A stretch of DNA of 6,059 nt from an uncultured Collinsella sp. (GTDB taxonomy: Bacteria > Actinomycetota > Coriobacteriia > Coriobacteriales > Coriobacteriaceae): assembly GCA_902495985.1 (NCBI GenBank), contig CABUZF010000080.1, positions 1 through 6,059 of the forward strand. Direction: 5' to 3'. Positions 1 through 5,313 of this stretch are shown piece by piece. The translations under genes and the position numbers were made by a program. Under the pieces are notes generated by a model. It was not told the origin of the DNA and did no database searches. It saw only the letters and a program-made list of their open reading frames with translations. The first letter of the stretch is position 1. Each line of letters begins with the position of its first letter.

Positions 1-477
1 CCCGAGAGCTATGAGGTGGCCACGTCCGTCCTGGAGCGCGCAGGCGTTAAAGCCAGCGAGCTCAGCCGCGGCGGCGTGCCCGACATCGAGCGCCGTCTGG
101 GCAGCATCTCGACGCTGGCTAGCGATCTGAACTGCGGCACCCTCACGCTCATCGACATCGTTAACGAACTCAAGAAGCCCGGTCGCGACCCGCGCGATGA
201 CGCGCCCGAGGTGGTCTTTAGCCGCTCGGCGCTTTCCATCGACGACCTGGAACCCGGCATGGAACTCAAGGGCACGGTGCGCAACGTTGTGGACTTTGGC
301 GCCTTCGTCGACGTGGGAGTGCACCAGGACGGCCTCGTACATATCTCTAAGCTGGCCAACCGCTTTGTCAAGCACCCGAGCGACGTGGTGCGCGTCGGTG
401 ACACGGTCAAGGTGTGGGTCGAGAAAGTCGATCGCGACCGCAAGAAGATCTCGCTCACCATGGTGCAGGGAAAGTAA
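1..477 (+). CDS. tex: Tex transcription accessory protein, C-terminal part (5' end outside window)
   Basis: The frame is open from the first base and ends at TAA 475-477, giving 158 residues of a protein that is normally about 700-780 residues long. Residues 1-70 match the helix-hairpin-helix and linker part of Tex (PESYEVA at the start, then RLGSISTLASDL and DPRDDAPEVVFS). Residues about 83-156 form an S1 RNA-binding domain, with LEPGMELKGTVRNVVDFGAF, VGVHQDGLVHIS and KVWVEKVDRDRKKISLTM. Tex is a cytoplasmic nucleic-acid-binding protein linked to transcription elongation and RNA handling; its exact role varies between species. The protein stops soon after the S1 domain, without the long charged tail some homologues have. 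The gene converges on the transaldolase gene, and a repeat element starts seven bases after its stop. No T-rich plus-strand terminator follows directly. Family assignment is secure; start and upstream context cannot be seen. Confidence 0.95.
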   Translation, partial: PESYEVATSVLERAGVKASELSRGGVPDIERRLGSISTLASDLNCGTLTLIDIVNELKKPGRDPRDDAPEVVFSRSALSIDDLEPGMELKGTVRNVVDFGAFVDVGVHQDGLVHISKLANRFVKHPSDVVRVGDTVKVWVEKVDRDRKKISLTMVQGK

Positions 478-484
478 ACCGCCA

Positions 485-534
485 AAGCAAAGGTACCCCC
501 TGTAGCAATGTGCAAAATCGCGAGTATTCTGCAA
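485..534 (+). repeat. Interspersed/inverted repeat, copy A
   Basis: This segment begins AAGCAAAGGTACCCCC (485-500), has a ten-base variable middle (501-510), and ends with TGCAAAATCGCGAGTATTC plus TGCAA (511-534). On the opposite strand it matches 656-705: 15 of 16 bases in the first block, 3 of 10 in the middle and 21 of 24 in the last block. It starts seven bases after the tex stop. Conserved outer blocks around a free middle suggest a small repeat family rather than chance. With copy B it can form a long stem enclosing the terminator. Confidence 0.75.
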
Positions 535-581
535 ATTCCACCGTTCCGGATGCCCCTCAGAAACGAAAAAGCAAAAAAACA

Positions 582-618
582 GCCCCCGTTTTAGCGTCGT
601 CAGAGCCAAAACGGGGGC
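582..618 (-). terminator. Intrinsic terminator, mainly for minus-strand (tal) transcripts
   Basis: Perfect 11-base inverted repeat: GCCCCCGTTTT at 582-592 and AAAACGGGGGC at 608-618, with a 15-base loop. On the minus strand the stem is followed by a T-rich run, the complement of the A-rich stretch 566-580 that contains seven consecutive A. This is a strong Rho-independent terminator for transcripts coming from the transaldolase gene. On the plus strand the stem is followed by CGTTCCATGCTT, with no T run, so any stopping of tex transcripts would be weaker. It lies about 240 bases after the tal stop, unusually far, which fits later insertion of sequence between gene and terminator. Confidence 0.85.
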
Positions 619-655
619 CGTTCCATGCTTCGGTTAACTGATAAAGACCTTTACC

Positions 656-705
656 TTGCTGAATACTCTCAATTTTGCACGGCGCAGGCGGGGGTACCCT
701 TGCTT
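656..705 (-). repeat. Interspersed/inverted repeat, copy B
   Basis: Read on the minus strand from 705 to 656, this segment begins AAGCAAGGGTACCCCC and ends TGCAAAATTGAGAGTATTC plus AGCAA, matching copy A at about 39 of 50 positions. Its first base overlaps the TAA (704-706) that ends the outer transaldolase-tail copy. Both repeat copies therefore start at, or a few bases after, a stop codon in their own reading direction. The pair is symmetric about the terminator, with 121 bases between the inner ends. Confidence 0.75.
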
Positions 706-745
706 ACGGCAGGATATGGAAACCGAGCGCCAACTTGCTGGCAAA
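704..745 (-). pseudogene. Second, partial copy of the transaldolase 3' end
   Basis: Positions 705-729 are identical over 25 bases to 861-885, the last codons of the intact transaldolase gene. Read on the minus strand in the same frame, the copy encodes EFASKLALGFHILP and then TAA at 704-706; the intact gene ends GFAKDIASLGFHILP and TAG. Beyond the identical block a further TGGCAAA match (739-745 against 898-904) is offset by exactly three bases, so the coding frame is kept. Homology fades after that and no start codon or further transaldolase sequence lies upstream of it. It is either the stranded original 3' end of tal after an insertion, or the remnant of a lost paralogue. Confidence 0.65.
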
Positions 746-757
746 CTCGTACCGGCA

Positions 758-829
758 GCCCCGGCCTTTCCTTTGCCTAGCGCGACCCTCGCGGAGCGCG
801 TGAGCGATAGGGAAAGGAAAGGCCGGGGC
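758..829. repeat. Large imperfect hairpin, GC- and purine/pyrimidine-rich arms
   Basis: Positions 758-774 (GCCCCGGCCTTTCCTTT) pair perfectly with 813-829. Past one mismatch, CCTA 776-779 pairs with 808-811, and past another, 781-783 pairs with 804-806, giving arms of about 26 bases around a 20-base loop. Neither side has an adjoining T run, so it does not look like an intrinsic terminator. Outside it, GTACCG 749-754 and CGGTAC 840-845 could extend the pairing. It lies between the two copies of the transaldolase tail. It may be a palindromic repeat of the REP/MITE type; no protein is encoded in it. Confidence 0.7.
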
Positions 830-858
830 GAACAGCCCACGGTACAGTCGGTGTTCGC
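828..858 (-). other. Hairpin directly after the tal stop codon
   Basis: GCGAACA at 828-834 pairs with TGTTCGC at 852-858. With one bulged base (835), CC 836-837 pairs with GG 850-851, giving a nine-pair stem and a 12-base loop. It begins two bases past the tal stop on the minus strand, with no T run after it. It shares two bases (828-829) with the foot of the larger hairpin, so the two stems would stack or compete. It could protect the 3' end of the tal message or reduce read-through; that role is inference. Confidence 0.45.
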
Positions 859-859
859 G

Positions 860-1564
860 CTACGGCAGGATATGGAAACCGAGCGAGGCGATATCCTTGG
901 CAAAACCGCGCACGGTATCGAGCGAGACCTCGTACGGGTCGCGACCAATGTTCTTGCGCTTGGCCAGGATGCTGTTGGGCACCGTGATGATCTGGCAACC
1001 GCAGGCCTCGGCCTGGTAAATGTTAATGAGCTCGCGCGTGGACGCCCACAGGACCTCGCAGTTGGGCTTTGCGGCGGCCTTCTTGACCGACTCCGTCATA
1101 AACGGAATGGGGTCGACGCCGGTATCGGCGATGCGGCCGGCAAAGAGCGAGATGATGGACGGCGTCTCGGTGTCAACGGCCTCGACCATCTCATCGACCT
1201 GCGTAGGCGTAAAGATAGTAGTGACGTTGACCTTGATGCCGTCGGCGGAAAGCTTGCGGACCAGCTCGGCGGTGGACTCGCCCTTGGTGGTCACGCACGG
1301 AATCTTGACGTAGACGTTCTCGGCCCAGGTAGCGATCTCGCGCGCCTCGACCTCCATGGTCTCGACGTCATCGGCAAAGACCTCAAACGAGACGGACACA
1401 TCGGTGATGTGGGTCAGGACCTCCTTGGCAAACGCGCGGTAATCCGTCACGCCGCCCTTCTTCATAAGGGACGGGTTGGTCGTGAAACCCTGAACGTTGC
1501 CGTTCTCGTACATGTCGAGCATGCCCTCGAGGTTTGCACCGTCAGCGAACACCTTGATTGTCAT
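860..1564 (-). CDS. tal: Transaldolase, staphylococcal-type (FSA-like class I aldolase fold)
   Basis: The product is 234 residues. It should transfer a dihydroxyacetone unit between sugar phosphates in the non-oxidative pentose phosphate pathway, in the cytoplasm. Recalled family features are present: VFADGANLEGM with Asp8, GFTTNPSLM at 26-34, SFEVFADD-ETM at 59-70, VKIP with the likely Schiff-base Lys87, TKGEST 93-98, FAGRIADTGVDP 141-152 and a C-terminal DTVRGFAKDI. This pattern closely matches the ~237-residue Staphylococcus transaldolase, shorter than the ~315-residue E. coli TalB type. I chose ATG 1562-1564 because GAAAGGAA lies eight bases upstream; an in-frame ATG eight codons earlier lacks such a site and would add a non-conserved MQAKGIRQ. 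The stop is TAG 860-862. The last eight codons lie in a 25-base repeat found again at 705-729. The gene follows the HAD gene in the same direction, 193 bases apart, probably with its own promoter. Confidence 0.93.
   Translation of the reverse strand: MTIKVFADGANLEGMLDMYENGNVQGFTTNPSLMKKGGVTDYRAFAKEVLTHITDVSVSFEVFADDVETMEVEAREIATWAENVYVKIPCVTTKGESTAELVRKLSADGIKVNVTTIFTPTQVDEMVEAVDTETPSIISLFAGRIADTGVDPIPFMTESVKKAAAKPNCEVLWASTRELINIYQAEACGCQIITVPNSILAKRKNIGRDPYEVSLDTVRGFAKDIASLGFHILP
861..885 (-). repeat. 25-base direct repeat, copy inside the tal 3' end
   Basis: This block encodes the final LGFHILP of the transaldolase and most of its stop codon. It is repeated without mismatch at 705-729 in the same orientation, 156 bases away. 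The length and exactness make chance very unlikely. The two copies bracket the hairpin region 758-858. Confidence 0.85.
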
Positions 1565-1757
1565 CTGCCTGATTCCTTTCGCTTGCACATGGGCGTTAAA
1601 CTGCTAAACACTTTACCTACGTTTATCAAGGCGTGAGCTGCGGTTTTTTATCTTCTCGGCGAACGGTATAAACACCTCAGTGTTTGGATTGATAAATCGA
1701 TTGAGCATGCAAAAGCGAAGAGTCGCAGTTTGAGCAAACGTCAGAACGCGGGATTCA
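1565..1757. other. Intergenic spacer between HAD gene and tal, with short dyads
   Basis: The 193 bases are more AT-rich than the genes, as expected for a promoter region upstream of tal. Small dyads can be seen: AAACAC/GTGTTT (1670-1675 and 1680-1685), GTTTG/CAAAC (1728-1732 and 1735-1739) and GCGA/TCGC (1715-1718 and 1723-1726). The last is followed on the minus strand by TTTT and could be a weak terminator for the HAD transcript. None matches an operator I can name. No convincing small gene lies here. Confidence 0.4.
1601..1629 (-). promoter_or_regulatory. Candidate tal promoter
   Basis: On the minus strand, TTGATA (1629-1624) resembles a -35 box, and 17 bases on lies TAGCAG (1606-1601), a poor -10 box. 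The position, about 40 bases ahead of the tal start, is suitable. The weak -10 makes this a tentative call; the TATACC stretch near 1669 is an alternative. Confidence 0.25.
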
Positions 1758-2585
1758 TTAGATGAGGCCGAAATGCTGCATCGCTGTGACGGTACCGTCG
1801 TGTGCGACATCGTCGGTCACGTAGTCGGCGACCGCCTTGACCTCGGGCATAGCGTTGCCCATGGCCACGGCCGTCTCGACAGCGGCGAGCATGCCCAGGT
1901 CGTTACCCGAATCACCAAAGCCAAAGGTGCGCGCGTTGCCAGTGCGGCCCAGATACGCCAGCGCTCGCGCCACGCCCACGCCCTTGTCAATGCCCTTGGG
2001 ACTCAGCTCGCGATTCTGACCACCGGTGTTGCACAGCTCAAACTCGCGATCGATAAAGCCGTCATCATTGGCTACGCGAGCCAAACTGGGCACATTGAGG
2101 CATACCTTGCCCACGCGCAGACTGCCGTCGACGCGCATCTCCTCGGCGCTGTGCACCACAGAAGTGCCGATCAGAGACGACTGCTCAACACCCGCGGGTT
2201 CCAGGGCAAAAGTAGCCACGTTGGTCTCGAAAAAGGCCTCAATCCCTGCCGCTGCCATACGGCGCGCGAGCTCCTCGATAACGTCCTCGCCAAAGCAGTC
2301 CTCGTGTACCACGCGGCCCTCGACCTCGAGCGTCGCTCCCGCCATGGCAACGACACCCGCAGGCTCCAAAGCACGCAGGCCATCGGCAATCAGCCACAAG
2401 GGACGACCCGTGCAGATAAATGCCTGGTGACCTGCATTGCGCAGGCGACCAAATGCATCGACAACGGCCTTCGACGGATGGACTGCATTGAAGTCCTTAT
2501 CGGTCATATCGTCGGGATCGAACGACGTCAGCGTGCCGTCCACGTCAAAAAAGAGCACGGCAGAATCGGGGCACGCATCAATCAT
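1758..2585 (-). CDS. Cof-type HAD-superfamily phosphatase
   Basis: The product is 275 residues and should be a cytoplasmic Mg2+-dependent phosphatase acting on sugar phosphates or similar small phosphate esters. The four HAD motifs are present: FFDVDGTL with nucleophile Asp14 and acid/base Asp16; ICTGRP with Thr59; Lys201 in KGIDKGVGVARAL; and GFGDSGNDLGML with acidic residues Asp225 and Asp229. A large cap between motifs II and III, and the ending AMGNAMPEVKAVADYVT then a C-terminal FGLI, fit the Cof (class IIB) subfamily. The substrate cannot be read from sequence. ATG 2583-2585 is preferred because GAAAGGAA lies six bases upstream; a frame extending to 2621 would read through that ribosome site and add an unconserved stretch. 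The start is divergent from rlmKL. Proximity to tal hints at sugar-phosphate metabolism, but that is weak evidence. Confidence 0.9.
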   Translation of the reverse strand: MIDACPDSAVLFFDVDGTLTSFDPDDMTDKDFNAVHPSKAVVDAFGRLRNAGHQAFICTGRPLWLIADGLRALEPAGVVAMAGATLEVEGRVVHEDCFGEDVIEELARRMAAAGIEAFFETNVATFALEPAGVEQSSLIGTSVVHSAEEMRVDGSLRVGKVCLNVPSLARVANDDGFIDREFELCNTGGQNRELSPKGIDKGVGVARALAYLGRTGNARTFGFGDSGNDLGMLAAVETAVAMGNAMPEVKAVADYVTDDVAHDGTVTAMQHFGLI

Positions 2586-2623
2586 ATGGGTTCCTTTCGG
2601 GGGCGAGAGTAAACGAAGCATCC

Positions 2624-2633
2624 ATCATATAAT
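2624..2633 (+). promoter_or_regulatory. Divergent promoter centre between HAD gene and rlmKL
   Basis: TATAAT at 2628-2633 is a consensus -10 box for plus-strand rlmKL, 27 bases before its ATG; no good -35 is seen at 16-18 bases (around 2605-2610, GAGAGT). The same bases on the minus strand give TATGAT (2629-2624), a fair -10 for the HAD gene. The whole ATCATATAAT is nearly symmetric, so the two -10 boxes may overlap and the genes may compete for polymerase. The overlap is visible; the competition is inference. Confidence 0.5.
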
Positions 2634-2660
2634 GGAGCGACGCAACCAGAGAGGTCACCC

Positions 2661-5219
2661 ATGGAATTTTACGCAAGCTGCCCCGAGGGCTTTGAGTCCG
2701 CACTCGCCGATGAGCTTAAACGCCTCGGGCTTTCGCATGTTCGCCGGCTGAAGGGCCGCGCCACGTTTGAGGGCGAGCTCGAAGAAGGCTACCGCGCCTG
2801 TCTGTGGTCGCGTCTGGCGAGCCGCGTGTTTGCGGTGCTCGGGCGCTTTGAGGCGCAGGACGCCGACGAGCTGTACGATAGCGTTTACGACATCGCCTGG
2901 GAGAACATCGTCCGCCCCGGCGCCACCATTTCCATCACCGCCCGCGGCGTGACCGAGCAGCTGCGCAACACGCGCTTCTCGGCCCTGCGCGCCAAGGACG
3001 CGCTGTGCGACCGTCTGGCCGAGGCCACGGGCCGTCGCGCCGATGTCGACGCCGCCGACCCCGATGTTCACCTGCTGCTTTCGTTGCGTCAGCGTCGCGC
3101 GAGCATTAGCCTGGACCTTTCGGGCGACCCGCTGTTCAAACGCCTGCCGCCCGCAGCGACCCGCACCGGCGAGGGCACGCACGTGCTGCGCCCCGACTAC
3201 GCCGCCCTGGTGCTGGCACAGGTCGGCTGGACCGCACTGTGCGAGCGCGAGCTGACGGCCGACGATTACGAGAACGAGGCCCTGCCCACGCTGATCGACG
3301 CCTCGTGCGCCGGCGGCGGCCTGCTGCTGGAGGCCGTGAATATCCTGACTGACCGTGCACCGGGCGCCGCCCGCGACCACTGGGGCTTTGAGGGCTGGCA
3401 GTTGCACGACGCCGCTCTGTGGGGGCAGTTGCTTGCCGAGGCACGCGAGCGCGAGGCGGCAGCACGCGAGCGCCAAGCACGCATTGTGGCCGTAGACATC
3501 GACCCCGCCGCCCGCAAGACCGCCGAGCGCATGGTCAAGTGCGCCGGCTACAAGCGTTTTGTCGATTTCTGCGCCGCCAAGTCCGCCACCGTACTGGACC
3601 ACGCGGGCGCCGTCGCCGGTGCCGCCGTGGTCGCGGATACGACCGAGACACCACTTTCGCTCATGCACGACGCCATGACGCTGGTCGGCGAGCTGCGCCG
3701 CGCGCCCGAGCTTGCCGCGGCGCCGGTCGCCGCGCTCACCCGCGATGGATTGCTGGCCCGCGCGCTCCACGCCGAGCCCGAGTGCTCGATCGCCGTCATG
3801 CCCAACAATGAAGAGGCAACTATTGAGGTTTGGCCCTCGCTCGATCACGCCGCCGTGGCATTTGAAGCTGCGACCAGTGCAGATGCCGAGGAGCAGACCG
3901 CAGACGCTCATGACGAAGCCGCCGATACTCCCATGCCCGAACCTGCTGCCACGATCGACCTGGGCGACGGCAAGCCGCTGCCCGTGCTCATCCCCGAGTC
4001 GGAGCAGTTCGCCAACCGCCTGCGCAAGAATGCCCGTCTGCGCCGCAAGTGGGCCAAGCGCGAGGGCGTGAGCTGCTACCGCGTCTACGATGCCGACCTG
4101 CCCGATTACTCCGCCGCCATCGATCTGTACGAGGGCTGCCCGCAGACGCCGGGCCGCTGGCTCGTCATCGCCGAATACGCCGCACCCAAGACCATCGATC
4201 CCGCGCTGGCCCAGGCCCGCATGCTCGACATCTTGGCCATCTCGCCGCGCATCCTTGATGTTCCGGCCGAGCACGTGCACGCCAAGGCCCGCATGCGCTC
4301 ACGTGGCGGCTCGCAGTACGGTAAGCAGGGCGCCGGCAAGGGCGGCTCGGGCGAGCGCGCCAACATCGCGCGCCGTCGCCTGCCGCTCATCGAAGAGGGT
4401 GGACTCACCTTTGCCGTCAACTTTGACGACTATTTGGATGTGGGCATCTTCCTGGATCATCGCGTCACGCGCAACCTGGTGCGCGAGCACGCCAAGCAGG
4501 CGCGCCGCTTCCTCAACCTGTTTGCCTACACCGGCACTGCCACCTGCTACGCGGCCGATGGCGGCGTCGAGGAGACCGTGACGGTCGACCTTTCCAACAC
4601 CTACCTGGACTGGGCCGAGCGCAATATGCGCCAGAACGGCTTTGTTGGTCCGCAGCATCATTTTGTGCGCGACGACGTGCTCGCCTGGATTCGCGACCAG
4701 CGCCAGACGCGCAACCGCTGGGACTTGATCTTTGTCGACCCGCCCACGTTCTCGAACTCGTCCAAGATGGGCCGCCGCACTTGGGATGTCCAGCGCGACC
4801 ATGTTGAGCTTTTGGCCGGCGTATCGCGCCTGCTCGCACAGGGCGGACATGCCATCTTTAGCTGCAACCTGCGCGGCTTCCGCCCCGAGACACGCAAGCT
4901 CGCGCGCGCGGGCGTGGTGTTGGAGGACATTACGGCGCAGACCATCCCCGAGGATTTCGCACGCAACCAGAAGGTGCACCACTGCTATATCGTGCGCCGC
5001 CTGCCCATTGAGGACGCCATGGCCGAGGTCGGCTTTAGCGCCGAGGAGATTGCCGAGCGTGTCGAGGAGCTGCGCAACCCCGAGGCCCGCAAGCCTCGTG
5101 CAGCAGCGCCCGCGCCCACGCAGGCCGGCAACGGCAAATCAAACTTTGCCGGCAAACCCTCCCCTGCCGGCAAGTCCAAAAAGAAGAAGTTCTACGCCAG
5201 CAAGCCCAAGGGCAAATAA
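2661..5219 (+). CDS. rlmL: Fused 23S rRNA methyltransferase RlmKL, with degenerate N-terminal methyltransferase half
   Basis: The product is 852 residues against about 700 for E. coli RlmKL, where the N half makes m2G2445 and the C half m7G2069 in 23S rRNA. Residues 1-155 form the THUMP-type RNA-binding region. Residues 175-400 align with the RlmL methyltransferase (LRPDYAALVLA, HWGFEGWQLHDAALW, AVDIDPAARKTAERMVKCAG), but the SAM loop reads DASCAGGG (213-220) instead of DPMCGSGT, and ADTTETPL (325-332) stands where NPPYGERL is expected. Residues 403-433 are an Ala/Asp/Glu-rich linker. Residues 445-785 form an intact RlmK domain: FLDHRVTRN, FLNLFAYTGTATCYAADGG (617-635), TVDLSNTYLDWAERN, FVDPPTFSNS (691-700) and FSCNLRGFR. 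Residues 806-852 are a Lys/Ala/Pro-rich tail ending in KKKKFYASKPKGK, probably RNA-contacting. GAGGT five bases before the ATG supports the start. The gene converges with kdpE. Family assignment is firm; loss of N-terminal activity is inference. Confidence 0.93.
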   Translation: MEFYASCPEGFESALADELKRLGLSHVRRLKGRATFEGELEEGYRACLWSRLASRVFAVLGRFEAQDADELYDSVYDIAWENIVRPGATISITARGVTEQLRNTRFSALRAKDALCDRLAEATGRRADVDAADPDVHLLLSLRQRRASISLDLSGDPLFKRLPPAATRTGEGTHVLRPDYAALVLAQVGWTALCERELTADDYENEALPTLIDASCAGGGLLLEAVNILTDRAPGAARDHWGFEGWQLHDAALWGQLLAEAREREAAARERQARIVAVDIDPAARKTAERMVKCAGYKRFVDFCAAKSATVLDHAGAVAGAAVVADTTETPLSLMHDAMTLVGELRRAPELAAAPVAALTRDGLLARALHAEPECSIAVMPNNEEATIEVWPSLDHAAVAFEAATSADAEEQTADAHDEAADTPMPEPAATIDLGDGKPLPVLIPESEQFANRLRKNARLRRKWAKREGVSCYRVYDADLPDYSAAIDLYEGCPQTPGRWLVIAEYAAPKTIDPALAQARMLDILAISPRILDVPAEHVHAKARMRSRGGSQYGKQGAGKGGSGERANIARRRLPLIEEGGLTFAVNFDDYLDVGIFLDHRVTRNLVREHAKQARRFLNLFAYTGTATCYAADGGVEETVTVDLSNTYLDWAERNMRQNGFVGPQHHFVRDDVLAWIRDQRQTRNRWDLIFVDPPTFSNSSKMGRRTWDVQRDHVELLAGVSRLLAQGGHAIFSCNLRGFRPETRKLARAGVVLEDITAQTIPEDFARNQKVHHCYIVRRLPIEDAMAEVGFSAEEIAERVEELRNPEARKPRAAAPAPTQAGNGKSNFAGKPSPAGKSKKKKFYASKPKGK

Positions 5220-5222
5220 CAA

Positions 5223-5289
5223 AGTTGCGGTGGAATATGGACTGTTTGGCCGCCAAATAGGCCATTTCCGTCCGTATTTCACCGCAACT
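5223..5289. repeat. 67-base palindromic element between rlmKL and kdpE
   Basis: AGTTGCGGTGGAATATGGAC (5223-5242) pairs with 5270-5289 at 18 of 20 positions. Inside, TGGCC 5247-5251 can pair with GGCCA 5260-5264, leaving an eight-base loop and an internal bulge. Alternatively TTTGG/CCAAA (5245-5249 and 5253-5257) forms a small inner stem. It starts four bases after the rlmKL stop and ends 24 bases before the kdpE stop. There is no T run on either side, so it is not a classic intrinsic terminator, though a stem this long may still block read-through from both genes. The form, a long stem with two compensated arms in a convergent gap, is typical of dispersed palindromic repeats. Confidence 0.8.
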
Positions 5290-5313
5290 CATATTGGGAT
5301 GGCGGACGCCGTC

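Larger units (their letters stand above)
478..859. other. Structured intergenic region between convergent tex and tal
   Basis: This 382-base stretch holds no intact gene. In order it contains a ~50-base repeat, a minus-strand terminator, an inverted copy of the first repeat, a degenerate second copy of the transaldolase 3' end, and two adjoining hairpins; each has its own entry. The short open frames across it have no recognisable protein features and cross the terminator or the repeats, so I treat them as non-coding. For two convergent genes this is long: a terminator alone would normally need well under 100 bases. The order suggests that sequence was added in more than one step. Confidence 0.75.

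Noticed and set aside
758..829. Large hairpin as the tal terminator
   Set aside because: No T run follows the stem on either strand, while the 582-618 hairpin has one on the minus strand.
485..885. CRISPR array
   Set aside because: The repeats here are two inverted copies and one direct pair of differing lengths, without regular spacers or cas genes.
656..1636. Long plus-strand open frame of 326 codons opposite the transaldolase gene
   Set aside because: It is antisense to a gene with full family conservation and runs through the hairpins and repeats. Its Gly/Leu/Asp/Arg-rich product shows no domain, and such frames are common opposite GC-rich genes.
1613..1757. Small minus-strand gene in the HAD-tal spacer
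   Set aside because: The open frame there starts within the HAD coding end, lacks a ribosome site and has no protein-like features; the bases look like promoter DNA.
1773..2612. Plus-strand open frame of 279 codons opposite the HAD gene
   Set aside because: It mirrors the HAD gene almost base for base and has no recognisable domain.
2655..4280. Minus-strand open frame of 541 codons opposite rlmKL
   Set aside because: The product is Gly/Ala/Gln-rich with no motifs, lies wholly antisense to a well-conserved gene, and has no fitting ribosome site. It is a codon-bias shadow.
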